64,000 bases of DNA from Lepiota brunneoincarnata (GCA_023014365.1 JAEBUN010000002.1:62001-126000); one strand, 5' to 3'; shown: positions 1 to 11,419, numbered from the stretch's first letter. The notes: generated by a model not told the origin, from the sequence alone. Translations and numbers: made by a program.

Positions 1-249
1 TTTGAGTTCTAGGGTGATGATTCAGTAGGCAGTGAGGGTGGTAGTGGAGGTGAAGACACATATGAGTAGGTAAGCCATATCTTCTGGCAGGGAGAGGTTC
101 AAGGACATAGCAATAGCTACACAGAGAGGTGGTTTTCTTTTGTACATTGTTTTGGATGACCAGAGTACCTCAATGCATTCAGTATGTCAGTAGTGCAGAG
201 CAGAGTAGAGGGCAAGCAAGAGGATAAGCAGCAAAGTATCTTAGTGTTT

Positions 250-640
250 TGTTACCCAGGTTAGGGGTTTGCTCTTAGGTAGCACAGCATTCAAGGCAAT
301 ATGTCTATACAGACTTGGTCTTGTCCTACTAGGTGTGACTTGGAGATGATGGAGCACTATAAGTCCAGCCAGTTATGGCAAAGAGGTATAGAAGGCAAGA
401 ACTTTATAACACTGAGATAAGGATACATAGTAATGTACTGTATCCTGATATACTACTAAGTGTAGCTATGCTCCTACTATAAAGGTCTGGACCAGAGTAA
501 CTATGAGTCAGAGATAAGAGAACAAGTCATAAACTAAATATAATCCTTCTGATGTACACTACTGATTGTTTCAAAGTGACATATGACATGTGAGACTAGG
601 CTAAATATAACTGTCCTTCTGATATGGAATTCTGATCACA
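250..640 (+). mobile_element. Old solo LTR, family A
   Basis: Starts TGTTACCCAGG and ends TCTGATCACA. Its body aligns along its length with the cleaner copy at 15796-16178, in opposite orientation. Most CpG sites of that copy are TpG or CpA here, so it is old. No matching 5-bp target duplication is left. A second piece of the same LTR end (CTTCTGATTGGAATTCTGAT followed by AACA) lies at about 800-856. Confidence 0.8.
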
Positions 641-649
641 ATATTAAGA

Positions 650-745
650 GTTTCAAAACCTTTCCAATGTATGATAATTGTTTAATTCATTGACTTCCAA
701 ATATAGAATGTAATGTAATCATTATGATATCAATTAGTAGATAAG
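650..745. repeat. Remnant of a Tc1-type terminal repeat
   Basis: About 95 bases resemble the inner part of the terminal repeat of the Tc1 element at 2504-4100 (AAAACCTTTCCAATG, then TGATAATTGTTTAATTCATT, then TGACTTCC). No transposase is present. It lies between two pieces of the LTR-A end. Confidence 0.5.
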
Positions 746-1204
746 AAATAGGGGTATATCTATTTAAAATATGAGATCTCTATGTATGACATGAGAGAAG
801 ATGTAACTAAGTATAGACTGTCCTTCTGATTGGAATTCTGATAACATAAGGAGTAAAGTCTGCTGCATGAACTTCAAATCTGATTTGCAACAAGCCTATC
901 CTTGCTATCTGTATCATGTGGTGGAATTGACTCCTCACATGGAATAGCCCAACTACACCATGATTGGTTAAACACCTCTACCTGATTGTATAAATAATCC
1001 AATGCTATTACTGGGCTTACAACAGCCACCATCTCAAGCTGATTATGCCATGGAGTTCACTCCTTGCATAACTCAACATGTTGTGCACTAGTATGTACCA
1101 CTCATACAAAGCAGGCTTCTTTAAGCTGGTGCATACCTGCTATATATTTATAATGTTCTTCTTGAATACTGTTCATGCCTGAGTTATCTGTTTGATTCAT
1201 TATT

Positions 1205-2090
1205 GCAGTCATTGGCAAACATATAGTAATCTCCACTCAAAGATTGCATACATTCTTTGTCCAGGGTGAATTCTGGAGCATGGCAGCTGGTCTACATCAC
1301 AGAAAAATACTTATATTATTCCTGCTTGAAGACTGTATGTATTTTCTATCTAGAACAAATTCTGGGGCACAGAGGCTGGTCTATGTCACCCAAAAGCATT
1401 ACATTATTCCTGCTTGAATATCATGTGTATTCTCCATCCAGGATGAATTCTGGGGTATGATGTCTGGTTCACATCAGCAAAAACACTTACATTATTTCTG
1501 CTCAAAAATTGCATGTATTCTCTATCTAGGATGAATTCTGGGACATGGAGGCTGGCCCACATCACCCAAAAATATTACATTATTCCCATTGAAAGATTAC
1601 ATGTATTCTCTGTTCAGGACAAATTCTATAGGATAGAGGCTGGCCTACATTACCAAAAAACATTACATTATTCCTGCCCAAAGATTGTGTGGATTCTCCA
1701 TCCAGGACAAATTCTGGGAGATAGAGGCTGGTCCATATCACTGAAAACACTTACATTATCCCTACTAAGAGATTATATGTATTCTCCATCCAGGAGGAAT
1801 TTTGGGGCACAGAGTTGGGTCCACATTACCAAAAACACTTACATTATTCCAATTCAAAGATTATGTATACTCTCCATCCAGGACAAATTCTGGGGTATGG
1901 AGGCTAGCTCAGGTTACCAAAAGCACTTACATTATTCCTGCTCAAAGATCACATATATTCTCCATCTAGGACAAATTTGATAGTATGGAGTCTGGTTCAA
2001 ATCATTAGCAAATACTTACATGATCCCCACTTGAAGGCTACATGCACTCTTTGGCTAGGATGGATTCTGGGGTATAGAGGTTATTATCCC
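1205..2090. repeat. 88-bp tandem repeat, about 10 units
   Basis: The phase marker ATTCT(C/T)(C/T)ATC(C/T)AGGA recurs at about 1252, 1341, 1429, 1517, 1605, 1693, 1781, 1867, 1957 and 2046, that is every 86-90 bases and mostly exactly 88. Each unit carries (A/G)AATTCTGGG..AGAGGCTGGT and CACTTACATTATTCCTGCTC. Because 88 is not a multiple of three, the small open frames inside it (1257-1460 and 1513-1980) are by-products. The left flank (1150-1250) and right flank (AGAGGTTATTAT at about 2077) also occur around the second array at 5.5-7.0 kb. Confidence 0.9.
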
Positions 2091-2503
2091 AAGATTCCTG
2101 CATAACAATGCAGAGATCTTAGAGATGACATAGGAAGAAATAATGGACTTTGACCTCCCTTCACTTACACAAAATGATGGAGGGAATTGCTTAAATCAAT
2201 TAAAGGCCTTACCCTGCCACCTACAAACTCTGCTCAGCCTCCAGCCAACATTCCAATCCAATACCCTATGTATCTACCCCTACATTAAAAGCACACCAGT
2301 TGTCAAGCTAACACTCAACTAACCTTTTCCCCCAGAAATACAGTATCAGGGTATGTGACTCATCTCTGACAGCTAACTTCACTTAAGGAGCCCTAGTATG
2401 GCTCCTAGTATCAATGTTGTCCACTGAATGGCCTGATGGGCTCAAAGCCCAAGTATTGCTCCTTTTGGGTATGTAGGTTGATCAGAACTTACACCATTAT
2501 ATA

Positions 2504-4100
2504 GTAAGGGACAAAACTCTTTCAATGATTTTTATACTTCAACAAATATATTAATAACTGCCCACCTACTAAAGATGAAACCTTTATATTTTAATTGGGA
2601 ATACTTATATAACTCATATATCATCCTGCCAGATATCATTACATCATATGCCATTTTGGGAAGTCGGTGAATTAAACAATCATTTAAGGTCATTAGAAAG
2701 ATTTTATCCATCTCTACTTGAATCATATGATTTTGTTTATTACCGCCAAATAAGTGCAAATAAATGTTATGTGACTGTTTGGAATAATGTCTAAATATGC
2801 CTGCTCACTCCCCTAGCTCACACCACCCCCCCAACTTCATTTTGCTAACATGTGATCTCTTTCTATGACTCAACACAACCACATGCTTTCCCTTTTAGAC
2901 AAAGGCCACTCTACTATCCATATTGCTTCTACCACTGGTCTTGGCCTCAGTACTATATCTCATCTTTACTCTAAACATTGTTCAGCACTATCAAAGTCAC
3001 TTGGTGGCCACCCAACCAAGCTTTCTGTTGGCAATATCAAATATGCCATCTATCTTATCACATCCTACGAGGCTGAAAATGCCTCCCAAATCACTAGAAC
3101 CCTTCATACTGTCATTGACCAACCTCTATCCTCCAAAACAACTCACAGAGCACTCAAAAAAGCTGGAATGAAGGCTGTAGTCAAGCAGAAAATGCCTAAA
3201 CTCTCTGTTATATACAAGAGGAAAAGACTGGAGTAGGCAGAAGTATATGCAGACTAGACTCTGGAAGACTGGAAGAGGGTGGTTGGTCAGATGAGACCAA
3301 AATCAATCATTTAGGGTCAGATGGAAGGGTTTGGGTCTGGAAAAGAGCAGAGGAGAGGCTTAGCAATAGGCTGGTGTAGAGAACTACCAAGTTTAGGAGA
3401 AGGTTCTATCATGGTATGGGGCTGTATGCTGTGGGAGCATCCAGGGTTGGCAGCCAAGATTAATAGTAAGATAGGTGGTAATCTATTTGTCACTATTTTG
3501 GAGGATAAACTCAAGGGGAGCCTAGAGTGGTATGACAAAGAGGTAGAGGATATTGTCTTTCAACAAGATAATGATCCTAAACATAGGTGCATCAAGGTTC
3601 AAAAATGGTTCAAAGCAGCTGAAATGGAGGTTATGGTATGGCCCCCACAATCTCCAGACCTCAATCTAATTGAACATTTATGGACTCACCTTAAAATCAA
3701 GTTAGGGAAGTATGATACTCCACTTCAACAGGGAATGGAAGAATTATGGGAGAGGACACAAAAGAAATGGGATCAGATTCCAGCAAGAGTGTGTCAGAAT
3801 CTGATAGAGAGTATGCCTAATAGGGTTCAGGCTGTCTTGGATACCAGGGGAGGTTATACAAAGTACTAAAAGTGTAATTATTGGTAATTTCTAAGAGATG
3901 GACAAAACCCTTCCAATGACCTTAAATGATTGTTTAATTTACTGACTTCCCAAAATGGCATATGATGTAATGATATTTGGTAGGATGATATATGAGTTAT
4001 ATAGGTATTCCAAAATATAAAGGTTTCATCTTTAGTAGGTAGGCAGTTATTAATATATTTATTGAAGCATAAAAATTATTGGAAGGGTTTTGTCCCTTAC
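2504..4100 (+). mobile_element. Tc1-type DNA transposon, long-TIR (IR/DR) form
   Basis: Ends are GTAAGGGACAAAAC and its inverse, flanked by TA at 2502-2503 and 4101-4102. The terminal inverted repeats are about 210 bases each. The end motif GACAAAAC..TTCCAATGA recurs near the inner end of a repeat (about 3900), the IR/DR layout of some Tc1 elements. The element is CpG-poor and its transposase is broken. Confidence 0.85.
2865..3869 (+). pseudogene. Broken Tc1 transposase
   Basis: The first part (2865-3236) is the helix-turn-helix DNA-binding half (GLGLSTISHLYSKHC..SLGGHP) and matches the intact transposase at 16875-17891. It ends at a TAG. The catalytic half (about 3321-3869) is in a different frame and keeps FQQDNDPKH, SPDLNLIEHLW and the closing GGYTKY. 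The first catalytic aspartate region (WSDE in the intact copy) has been lost to stops and a frame change around 3237-3320. Catalytic spacing of the remaining D and E is that of DD34E Tc1 enzymes. It cannot make a full enzyme. Confidence 0.9.
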
Positions 4101-4260
4101 TATATCATTTAATAATATACAATTATTCAAAGATGTAATGGATTCTCCAGTCAATAAGTTCACCAATTTCTTACAAAGTAAGTAATGGTATTTATGAATG
4201 GCTCAGCCACTTCACTGATATGTCATGAGCAGAGTTTGATTATAAAAGTATCCTCTTACT

Positions 4261-4792
4261 GTGGTGGTGATGACTGCTGAAGTTGAAGAGGATAAGCCTA
4301 CTCAATTAACTCCACATATGTATTCAGGATATTTAATTTATACCCCACTCAAACCACACTCTGGCACTACAGGTCAAATAAGTCCTTTAATTTTCCAGTC
4401 CAAGCCCAGGCCTCAGCCTACTGTTCCTCTGACTCTTCTGAACCTTACTCAAACATCACACCTAAGATCAACAATCAGTGCAAAAATTTCCTCCATACCT
4501 GTTCCTGGCTCAACTCTTGCAGAAAACCTTCCTCAGCAAGTGGCTCAGCAAGGTAAACCTTGGTGGATAGTAGTAAGTAGAACCAATCCTAGCATTTTTT
4601 ATGGATTGTAAGGCTGATAAATAGATTGTGTAAATATGTATCTGTTGATTTCTTAGTATCACTGCTTATAGGAATGCTAGCACCTCAAACAAAGTAAAAA
4701 CCTTCATGTGTACCAAATATACTAACAAGATCAATAAAAGGTTTGTTGACCTCTTTATATGTAGGTGGACAAATAAGGAGGGTTCTATGTAG
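4261..4792 (+). pseudogene. Copy 1 of a two-exon W-W domain
   Basis: An open frame ends in GKPWWIVVSRTNPSIFYG, after a Pro/Thr/Ser-rich stretch with little predicted structure. A GTAAGG donor follows at 4608 and a TATAG acceptor ends at 4671, splitting the codon after its second base. The next exon reads NASTSNKVKTFMC..INKRFVDLFI and stops at 4790-4792. Copies 2 and 3 have the same motif and the same intron place. The W-W/Y-I/V-I/V core resembles the N-terminal hybrid-binding (viroplasmin-like) fold seen with RNase H1; that is a resemblance by eye only. No full gene can be drawn. Confidence 0.45.
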
Positions 4793-4825
4793 CACCTCAT
4801 TCACACTGTTATGGGGTCCAATTCA

Positions 4826-5087
4826 ACTACCCAAGCCTCATATTGGCCTACCTAATGAACAAGCCTGGTGGATTATCCAGGTTGGAACAAAACCTGAAGT
4901 CTTTCTTGGAAAGTAAGTTGTAGTCTGACTACCTGTAAAAGGTTCCACCACTCAAAACATTTCTCACTACTATAGAACTACAACTACCAGAGTATCTGGA
5001 GGAGCTATTGACTTGTTGATTAAGTGTGGGAAATTTGAGAAGATGAATGCATATTTTGTAGATCTCTACATGGACCATAGGATATAA
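4826..5087 (+). pseudogene. Copy 2 of the two-exon W-W domain
   Basis: Reads PIQLPKPHIG..EQAWWIIQVGTKPEVFLG, then a GTAAGT donor at 4913 and an acceptor ending at 4975. The second exon, to the stop at 5085-5087, contains TRVSGGAIDLLIKC and NAYFVDLYM. From the splice point to FV it is the same length as copy 3 with no gap (28 residues to the Phe), sharing V.G, KC, N and FV. This length match across an intron is the main support for a real ancestral domain. Confidence 0.45.
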
Positions 5088-5544
5088 AAGTAGTGAATTC
5101 AGTAGTATAATAATATCTATTTGCTGTTGTACAACTGTTATCTTATCTACTTTGCTATTTATTTTCTTTTTGGAGGAAGTACTCAATGAGGCAACTTATG
5201 CTACAGTACACAGTACCAGACCTGGGGATGTGCTCAAATTATTGTTTAGATAGAACTCATATCCAATTTCCAAAGGAAGCTGCCATCAATGCCTGCCTCA
5301 ACCTCAACCTGTTAGAAACTTTGTTCAGGACAACATTCCTGTTCCTTTCTGTGCTGTAAAGACTTAGGTGCAGTGTGTGCTGGGTATGTCAGATCTTGAG
5401 CCTATGAGCAAGGCACATAATGGGCAATACTATTCTTTAGTTACTCAATTTCACAGCATTTGCTTATTATGTGAGGACTTTCCAACTGCCTTTTTACATG
5501 CATCCTGGGGATCAGTTTTATTATCACTTCAGAGACTGTCATGC

Positions 5545-5960
5545 CTATTTACAATATTCTTTGTGAACACTGTTCATGCTTGGGTTCTTGGTTTGAATTA
5601 CTATTGCAGTCATTGGCAAATATATAATGACCTTCACTTAAAGATCATATGCACCCTCCATCCAGGATGAATTCTGGGTTATAGAGGCTGATCCATATCA
5701 CAGAAAAACACTTATATTATTCCTACCCAAATATTGCATGTATTCCCTATCCAAAACAAATTCTAGGATATAGGATCAGGTCTATGTCACTGAAAACATG
5801 TACATGATTCCTGCTCAAAGATCACATGTATCCTCTATCCAAGGCAAGTTCTAGGATACAGAAGCTGGTCCATATCACCAAAAAACACTTACATAATTCC
5901 TGCTCAAAGATCATGTGTATTCTGTCTAGAACAAATATTGGTGGTATAGAGTCTGGTTTA
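5545..5960. repeat. Second 88-bp repeat locus, left part
   Basis: About four diverged units (marker at about 5651, 5737, 5827 and 5917) of the repeat at 1205-2090. The left flank (ACTATTGCAGTCATTGGCAA at about 5599) matches the left flank of the first array, so a longer unit than the 88-bp core was copied. The array goes on at 6261-6314 and 6949-6990, split by solo LTRs. Confidence 0.8.
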
Positions 5961-6260
5961 TGTTAGAGGAATAAGAGGCTTGGAACCAAGTCAATAATCA
6001 AGTGAGGGATTTCATCTCTCAACCTATGCCTATATACTACAGGCAGTGCTATAAATACTACAGAATATCAGAGAACATCAGTGAACAACTATTTACAGTG
6101 ACAAAATCAAGTTCTGCTAAGAATATCCATCAGGCAATCTATATTAGAAGAGGAGTAAGAATAGATAAGCAGTAACCCATTACACTGGTTAGATACAATG
6201 GGTGATTGGTATGCTAAGCTCACTAGGATTGAGATCTAGCTACTCAGATGTCTCCTTACA
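5961..6260 (+). mobile_element. Solo LTR, family C, 300 bp
   Basis: Begins TGTTAGAGGAATAAGAGGCT and ends TCTCCTTACA. It is the same length as, and aligns with, the minus-strand copy at 20544-20843. Flanks are GTTTA and GTTCA, an aged 5-bp target duplication. It sits inside an 88-bp repeat unit: TCTGGTT on the left continues as CAGGTCATTGGCAAACACTC on the right, as in the unbroken unit at about 1990. Confidence 0.85.
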
Positions 6261-6314
6261 GTTCAGGTCATTGGCAAACACTCATATATGTAATCTCCAC
6301 TTGAAGGCTACATG

Positions 6315-6948
6315 TGTTACCCAAGTTAGGAGTTTGCTTTTGAGTAGCATTGTTACCATTTTTCCCTTTACATGCCTACCCATCTATTTTTGCTTATCAC
6401 ATGTTACTGCCCATTGTCAGCACCTGTTTATATTTAGTTATCACATGCCACCTACCCATCTATAGTTAGTTTTCCTTTGGCTTGTGATTCTCACCCTGTT
6501 CACATGTGATTCTTTCATTTATCACATGCCAGTCATCCCAGCAGTATATAGAAACTTAGGTATTACTTGTAATCCCTAGCTTTGTCTTATTATACACCAT
6601 ATTTGTTCCTGTTCTTTGGCATTGCCTTAGACTTGCTCACATTAGCTAATGGTCTACTTGTTGTAGATTGCATTGGTCCTTACAGATGCCTAACCCACAT
6701 AACAAGCATGATATCCAAGACAAGATGTCTATACAGACTTAGTCTTGTCCTACTAAGTGTAACTTGGAGATGATAGAGCACTATAAGTCCATCAGAGTCT
6801 TATCTATCTAACTATAGATTGTTCTAATATGCACTTCTGATTGTTTCAGAGTGACAGTTCTTCTATCTATTTATATACTTTGATACTTTGATACTTCAGA
6901 TAAGAGTTCCTTCTGGTAAGGCTTCTGATAAAGGGACTTCTGATAACA
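6315..6948 (+). mobile_element. Solo LTR, family A, split by another LTR
   Basis: Begins TGTTACCCAAGTTAGG, resumes at about 6705 after a 354-bp insertion, and ends CTTCTGATAACA. The flanks ACATG and GCATG are a one-mismatch target duplication. It too lies inside an 88-bp unit (GAAGGCTACATG, LTR, CATGTGCTCTTTATCCAGG). Confidence 0.85.
6351..6704 (+). mobile_element. Solo LTR, family D, nested in LTR-A
   Basis: Starts TGTTACCATTTTTCCC and ends CCCACATAACA. Perfect 5-bp target duplication AGCAT at 6346-6350 and 6705-6709. Taking it out rejoins the LTR-A sequence. I found no second copy in the window, so the orientation is arbitrary. Confidence 0.85.
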
Positions 6949-7484
6949 GCATGTGCTCTTTATCCAGGACAAATTCTGGTACACAGGAGTTATTATGACT
7001 AGTAAGAGTAATTGGTCAGCCCAACAGCTACAGGCTCCCATAACTCCACTACAAGAACATATCTTCTGCCAGAAATGAAGTACTTATTATACTCTCTATT
7101 TGACAAGCTCTGTCTTAGGTAAGAACAACCTCTATCCTCATATTTTACATATGTTTCATCTTGGATGAATAAGGTAAATACTTACATAAGACCTTGTTGC
7201 TGAGCTTGATAAAAACTATGGCCACTGACCTACTAACTCACTTCTATGTTACTGTCTGAGCTGGCTCATAAACAATTCTTGCAATTGGGCTGTAGCTCTT
7301 TATTCATGCTGACCACTATATCTGCAACTCTACTTATACCCAAAGTTATAAATATTGATTTAGATAATGATGAGATCTTAACAGAGCTCTCTCCTTGATC
7401 AAGTCCCAGACCATTAGATCAACACATCCATGTAGGTTCCTTTATTGTGTGATAGCATTGTCAAGACTGAATGCTTCTTAGCCT

Positions 7485-8015
7485 GCAGACAAAGGCTGGT
7501 ACATCATTGTGAGAGGTCACTACTCCAGAGTATATAAGAGGTAGTAAGTGTCTTGTATTGCATATATCATGACCATATCCTGACCATTGGATTCAGTGCT
7601 GTAGCACTAAGGAATGCACTTAATCTTGACTGTCCCAAGCCTTGCATCAACCTATCCCCACATGGATAAGAAGAAGCAGACAAAGACTTTGTCAATAGAT
7701 ACATGAAGTATGAGATATGGAAAATACCTCCAGGTAATCAAGTTCTTGCCAACTCTGTAGGTCCCAAACCCCCAAGCCCAGGTAACAAGATAGAATGGTG
7801 GGTTGTCCCTGTTAGAACCAATCCTAGAGTCTACTTAGGCTAGTATATATTCCTCAATCTTTAGTACATCTGATATGATCTAACTTGTACACAGAACTAT
7901 AATTGAGCATGTAGCAGGAACAACCAGTGCTTATATAAGAAAATGTGTTGGTGAAGAAGATGCGAATAGTCTTTTTGTTGCAATGTATATAAGTGACTCT
8001 GTTGTCCAGTTGTAA
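7485..8015 (+). pseudogene. Copies 3 and 4 of the W-W/W-Y domain
   Basis: At 7485-7540 the frame reads DKGWYIIVRGHYSRVYK followed by a possible donor (GTAGTAAGTG). At about 7700-7842 it reads KPPSPGNKIEWWVVPVRTNP then RVYLG, followed by a GTATAT donor at 7843 and an acceptor ending at 7894. The last exon (7895-8015) reads TIIEHVAGTTSAYIRKCVG.. then DANSLFVAMYI and a stop. The split codon of copy 3 now reads TAA, so this copy is dead. WYIIVRG is the most RNase H1 N-domain-like of the set. The copies could be exons of one old multi-domain gene or separate genes. Confidence 0.45.
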
Positions 8016-8668
8016 TACATCCCAATAATATGTGACATATACTATCAAATCCAGGCAGTAGAAAACAGTGGAAAATTGTAGAAAATACTGCATCAATGGT
8101 AAACCTCCAATACAGCACCTCCAGACTATTATCCTACAAATGTGATGAGGGTGAGGGGGGGGGGGTTAATTATCTTGTGAATCCACATTATACAGCATCT
8201 ATTACAACCTACAACTCATGCTTGTTCATAGCAAAATATCACATTTTCAATGCTGAACATTTGCTCCTCAAGTTCTCTTGGCCAAATTTGAAAGCTGTTC
8301 ACAAGAGGCTTTAAATGCATAATTCCATTCATATTTTTTGCTAGTCTTTCCTTCTGGTAAAATCATCTAAATGCTATACTCATCCTCATTTTGCTCCTTC
8401 TATTTATTGTGGATCATCTGTCTTAGGTGAATACTTCTACTGTCTTGTATTCTATTGACTTCCATGCAAAGCCTTCATCCTGGATAAAGCTTTAGCACCC
8501 TATCCAGTGTTTGAGAACACCAAACATGTTTTGTTATTGGCAGTGTTCCTATTTGGTCATAATACTTAAGCTGCAGTATGGTTTCAGCCTTGGGCATAGT
8601 GAATTTACTGCTACCACTACTGTACCTTACTGCACCAGTGTCACAATAGTATCACAGTAAAGTGGTGG

Positions 8669-8728
8669 TAATATGCAGTAATATGCAGTAATGTGTGGTA
8701 ATATGTGGTAATGTGTGGTAGTATACAA
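8669..8728. repeat. 10-bp short tandem repeat
   Basis: Six units of TAATATGCAG / TAATGTGTGG in a row. No gene overlaps it. Confidence 0.8.
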
Positions 8729-9224
8729 TCATGTGCAGGAATGTAGCAAAAATTGAGCCTGGGCCTAAGCTAGCTAGGGCTTGCCCTAAACTCTTGTAAA
8801 AGGCCTGGCCTGTATTTTAAGCAGGTTTTAGGCTCTAAGCAACTTACAAAGGTTAAATGGTAGTGGCTCAATCAGTGGCATAGACAAGCTAAAGAAAAGG
8901 TTACAAAATTCAATAGACAAATAACAGTAACTCAACCAGTGACATAGGAGAATAGGCTCTAACTAACTCACAGATGAGAATCTAGGAGCCCCCACCACGT
9001 TTATTCAATAATGATTCCTTCTGTAGGCTAACCTACAGAGATCTTGCTACAATTTTTAATGTCCAAGTTTTATCAGCTTCTTAATAGTAGGGTGCCATTG
9101 TAAGCTCCCCAAAGCCAAACCAAAGACCTTGCTAAGCCTTTCAATGAGTAGTAGCAAATGACTCACACTTAGTAGATATTCCCTTAGCTGAGTCAAATTA
9201 AGCCACAAGTTCTATACCTAATGG
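8729..9224. other. No gene seen
   Basis: CpG-poor, AT-rich sequence with no open frame or repeat I can name. Confidence 0.5.
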
Positions 9225-9410
9225 TGTTACCCAGGTTAGGGGTTTGCTCTTGAGTAGTACAGAGTTCAACACAGGATGTCTATACAGACTTGGTCCTGTC
9301 CTACTAAGCATAACTTGGAGACAATGGAGCACTATAAGTCCAGCCAGTTATGGCAAAGAGGTATAGGAGGCAAGAACTTTATAACACTAAGATAAGGATA
9401 CATGGTAATT
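9225..9410 (+). mobile_element. Truncated LTR-A cut by the gypsy element
   Basis: Matches the first 186 bases of LTR-A (TGTTACCCAGGTTAGGGG ...) and stops at GGTAAT, where TGTAAGGGTGACC begins. Its missing half should lie beyond the far end of the inserted element; I did not find it. Confidence 0.75.
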
Positions 9411-9760
9411 GTAAGGGTGACCTGGGTGCCATGTTGCATCAGCTGAGCAGGGAGAAACCTTCGTATCATTTCTGGACTTCTACCAAGTACATACCTGAGT
9501 AGGGAGAAACCTTAGAGAATTGAGTAAGGTTTCTCTGAGCTCACCTACACTACTTATACTACCTGCTGTAAGGTCCAAGTTGAGTAATCTACTCTACATA
9601 AATGGCCATGAGGTGTCAGGGATGCCTAAAGTAAGTATAGTCAGGAATGGGCTCAGGATAAGGTCATGCACACCAGTGAGGGTTCACATCTGCATTAGAG
9701 GGGTGTAGGAGGGAATTCCAAGTGCTGGGGTGCTAGGGGACAGATTTCCAGGCCCAGGGA

Positions 9761-9887
9761 GGCTGGAAATTGGATTTCCTAGTGCAGGAGGGCTGGGAGT
9801 TGGATTTCCAAGCATTGGGAGGCTGGGAATTGCATTTCTGAGTGCAGGGAGGTTGGGGGTTAGATTTCAGAAGGTAGGGAGTCTGGG
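9761..9887 (-). repeat. 30-bp tandem repeat, in-frame 10-residue tail
   Basis: GGCTGG(G/A)A.TTGGATTTCC-type units start at 9761, 9791, 9821, 9851 and 9881, exactly 30 bases apart. On the minus strand they read as ten-residue units such as KSNPQPPCTQ, KCNSQPPNAW, KSNSQPSCTR and KSNFQPPWAW. Removing the LTR at 9888-10576 with one target duplication joins this frame to the polyprotein frame ending PQPQIWNSD, so the repeat was the C-terminal tail of the gypsy polyprotein. Confidence 0.8.
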
Positions 9888-10576
9888 TGTTATGAACAGT
9901 CCAGACCAAGAAGAGCAAGAACAACTATTTGACTTTACAAGATGGATACAGGAGACCACAGACCAGTTATGAGTGCAGGAATATGAAGACAAAGAAGGGG
10001 AATACTACAATGCCATGCAGGACCTGGCAAGAGAAGCAGGAATGGAGGTAACTCTGGAGGATATTCTGGAATACCCTGAGGACAAAGAAGACAGCCATGG
10101 ATCAACCAATCCAACCTCTGATATGGATGGAAGCACTGAGAGAATGGAGAGTGAGAATGGAAGAGAATCCATGGAGATAGGATCAGGAGAAGAGGATTAT
10201 GAGTCAGAGGAAAGTGATGGAACATCACACAGCAGCAGAATGGAGAACGAGGACACTAACTCATTGTAACATCAGCTAGGATGTGCATCATGGTCAAGAC
10301 TGTGCAGGACAAGCAGAACAGCCCAATAACCTATAACAAGTATATAGCATCTCATAGGTATATACAGCCTGTACAAGTAGAGATTAAAGCCTTAAGCTTT
10401 AATCTTGTTAACAGCAGTCGTTAACCTCTCTCTGCCTTAACTTGGCATGTTCCCTCGTTATCTCATTGAGTGCAATCCACTAAGCTCTGCAAGGTCAACC
10501 ATCTCAGACACCTTGTAGAGTGATTGAAGGCCTTCTCCAGTTATCTTCGGATACAGAAGGAGCAAGGATCATAACA
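9888..10576 (+). mobile_element. Solo LTR, family B, old copy
   Basis: TGTTATGAAC ... GATCATAACA, with the perfect target duplication CTGGG at 9883-9887 and 10577-10581. It is homologous over its length to the copy at 11420-12117, but nearly every CpG there is TpG or CpA here. Confidence 0.92.
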
Positions 10577-11419
10577 CTGGGGATCAGAATTCCAAATTTG
10601 TGGTTGTGGGCAATGACCTGGAGTTCCCCTTATACCTATCCCTTTTTCAAGGTTGTGACAACTTGGCATAATGGTTGGATTGAGGGCACAGAAGGGGATT
10701 GAGCCAAATGCAAGACTCCTGATCTGTCTCAGAGTTCCTGGGTGTTGCTGATAAAATTCCATTATACAGTTGGAGGCATGGATGTCCTTGGCCAATTCCC
10801 AGGAGTTTTCTTTGATCCCAAAGTCTTTTCATTTCACTAGGAACTGGAGTCTCCTCCAGTGGATGTGGCTATCCAGGATTTCCTCAACTTCCCACTCTTC
10901 TTCATCCTCAATAATGATGGGTGCTGGCGGTGGTTTGGGCTGGTGTCTGGGAATGGGGTCCATGGAAGTGAGTGTGAGCTTTACCACATTGAAGACCGGA
11001 TGGAGGCATCTCATGGATTTTGGTAGCTTCAGTCAGTACGCATTGGAGCTGACCTGTTTGTCAATTGCATAAGGTCCTAACCAGCAATGTGAGAGTTTCT
11101 TGGATGGTCATGTGGTTTGTATGTCTGATGCATCCAGGAAAACTCTGTCTCCAGGCTTGAATTCAGAGTTGGGGTTTGCCATTGGTTGTAGTACCTTGCC
11201 ATATTGTCTTTAGACTTTGTGAGTGCTGACCTTGCCTTCTCCAATACTGACTCCATCCAGGATTTGAACTCATTGACTGTTTCCAGCTGAGATGGTCACT
11301 GGCGGGGTTCAAACCCCATTCTTGGATTTCAGCTGGTGTCTAGGACAAATGGTAAGTGTTGGGTGGAAGTATGGATGTAGTTGTTGTGCTGGAATTCCGC
11401 CAAGGGGAGGAGGTCATGC

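Noticed and set aside
1257..1980. Two frames in the 88-bp array
   Set aside because: The repeat unit is not a multiple of three and the frames contain nothing but repeat.
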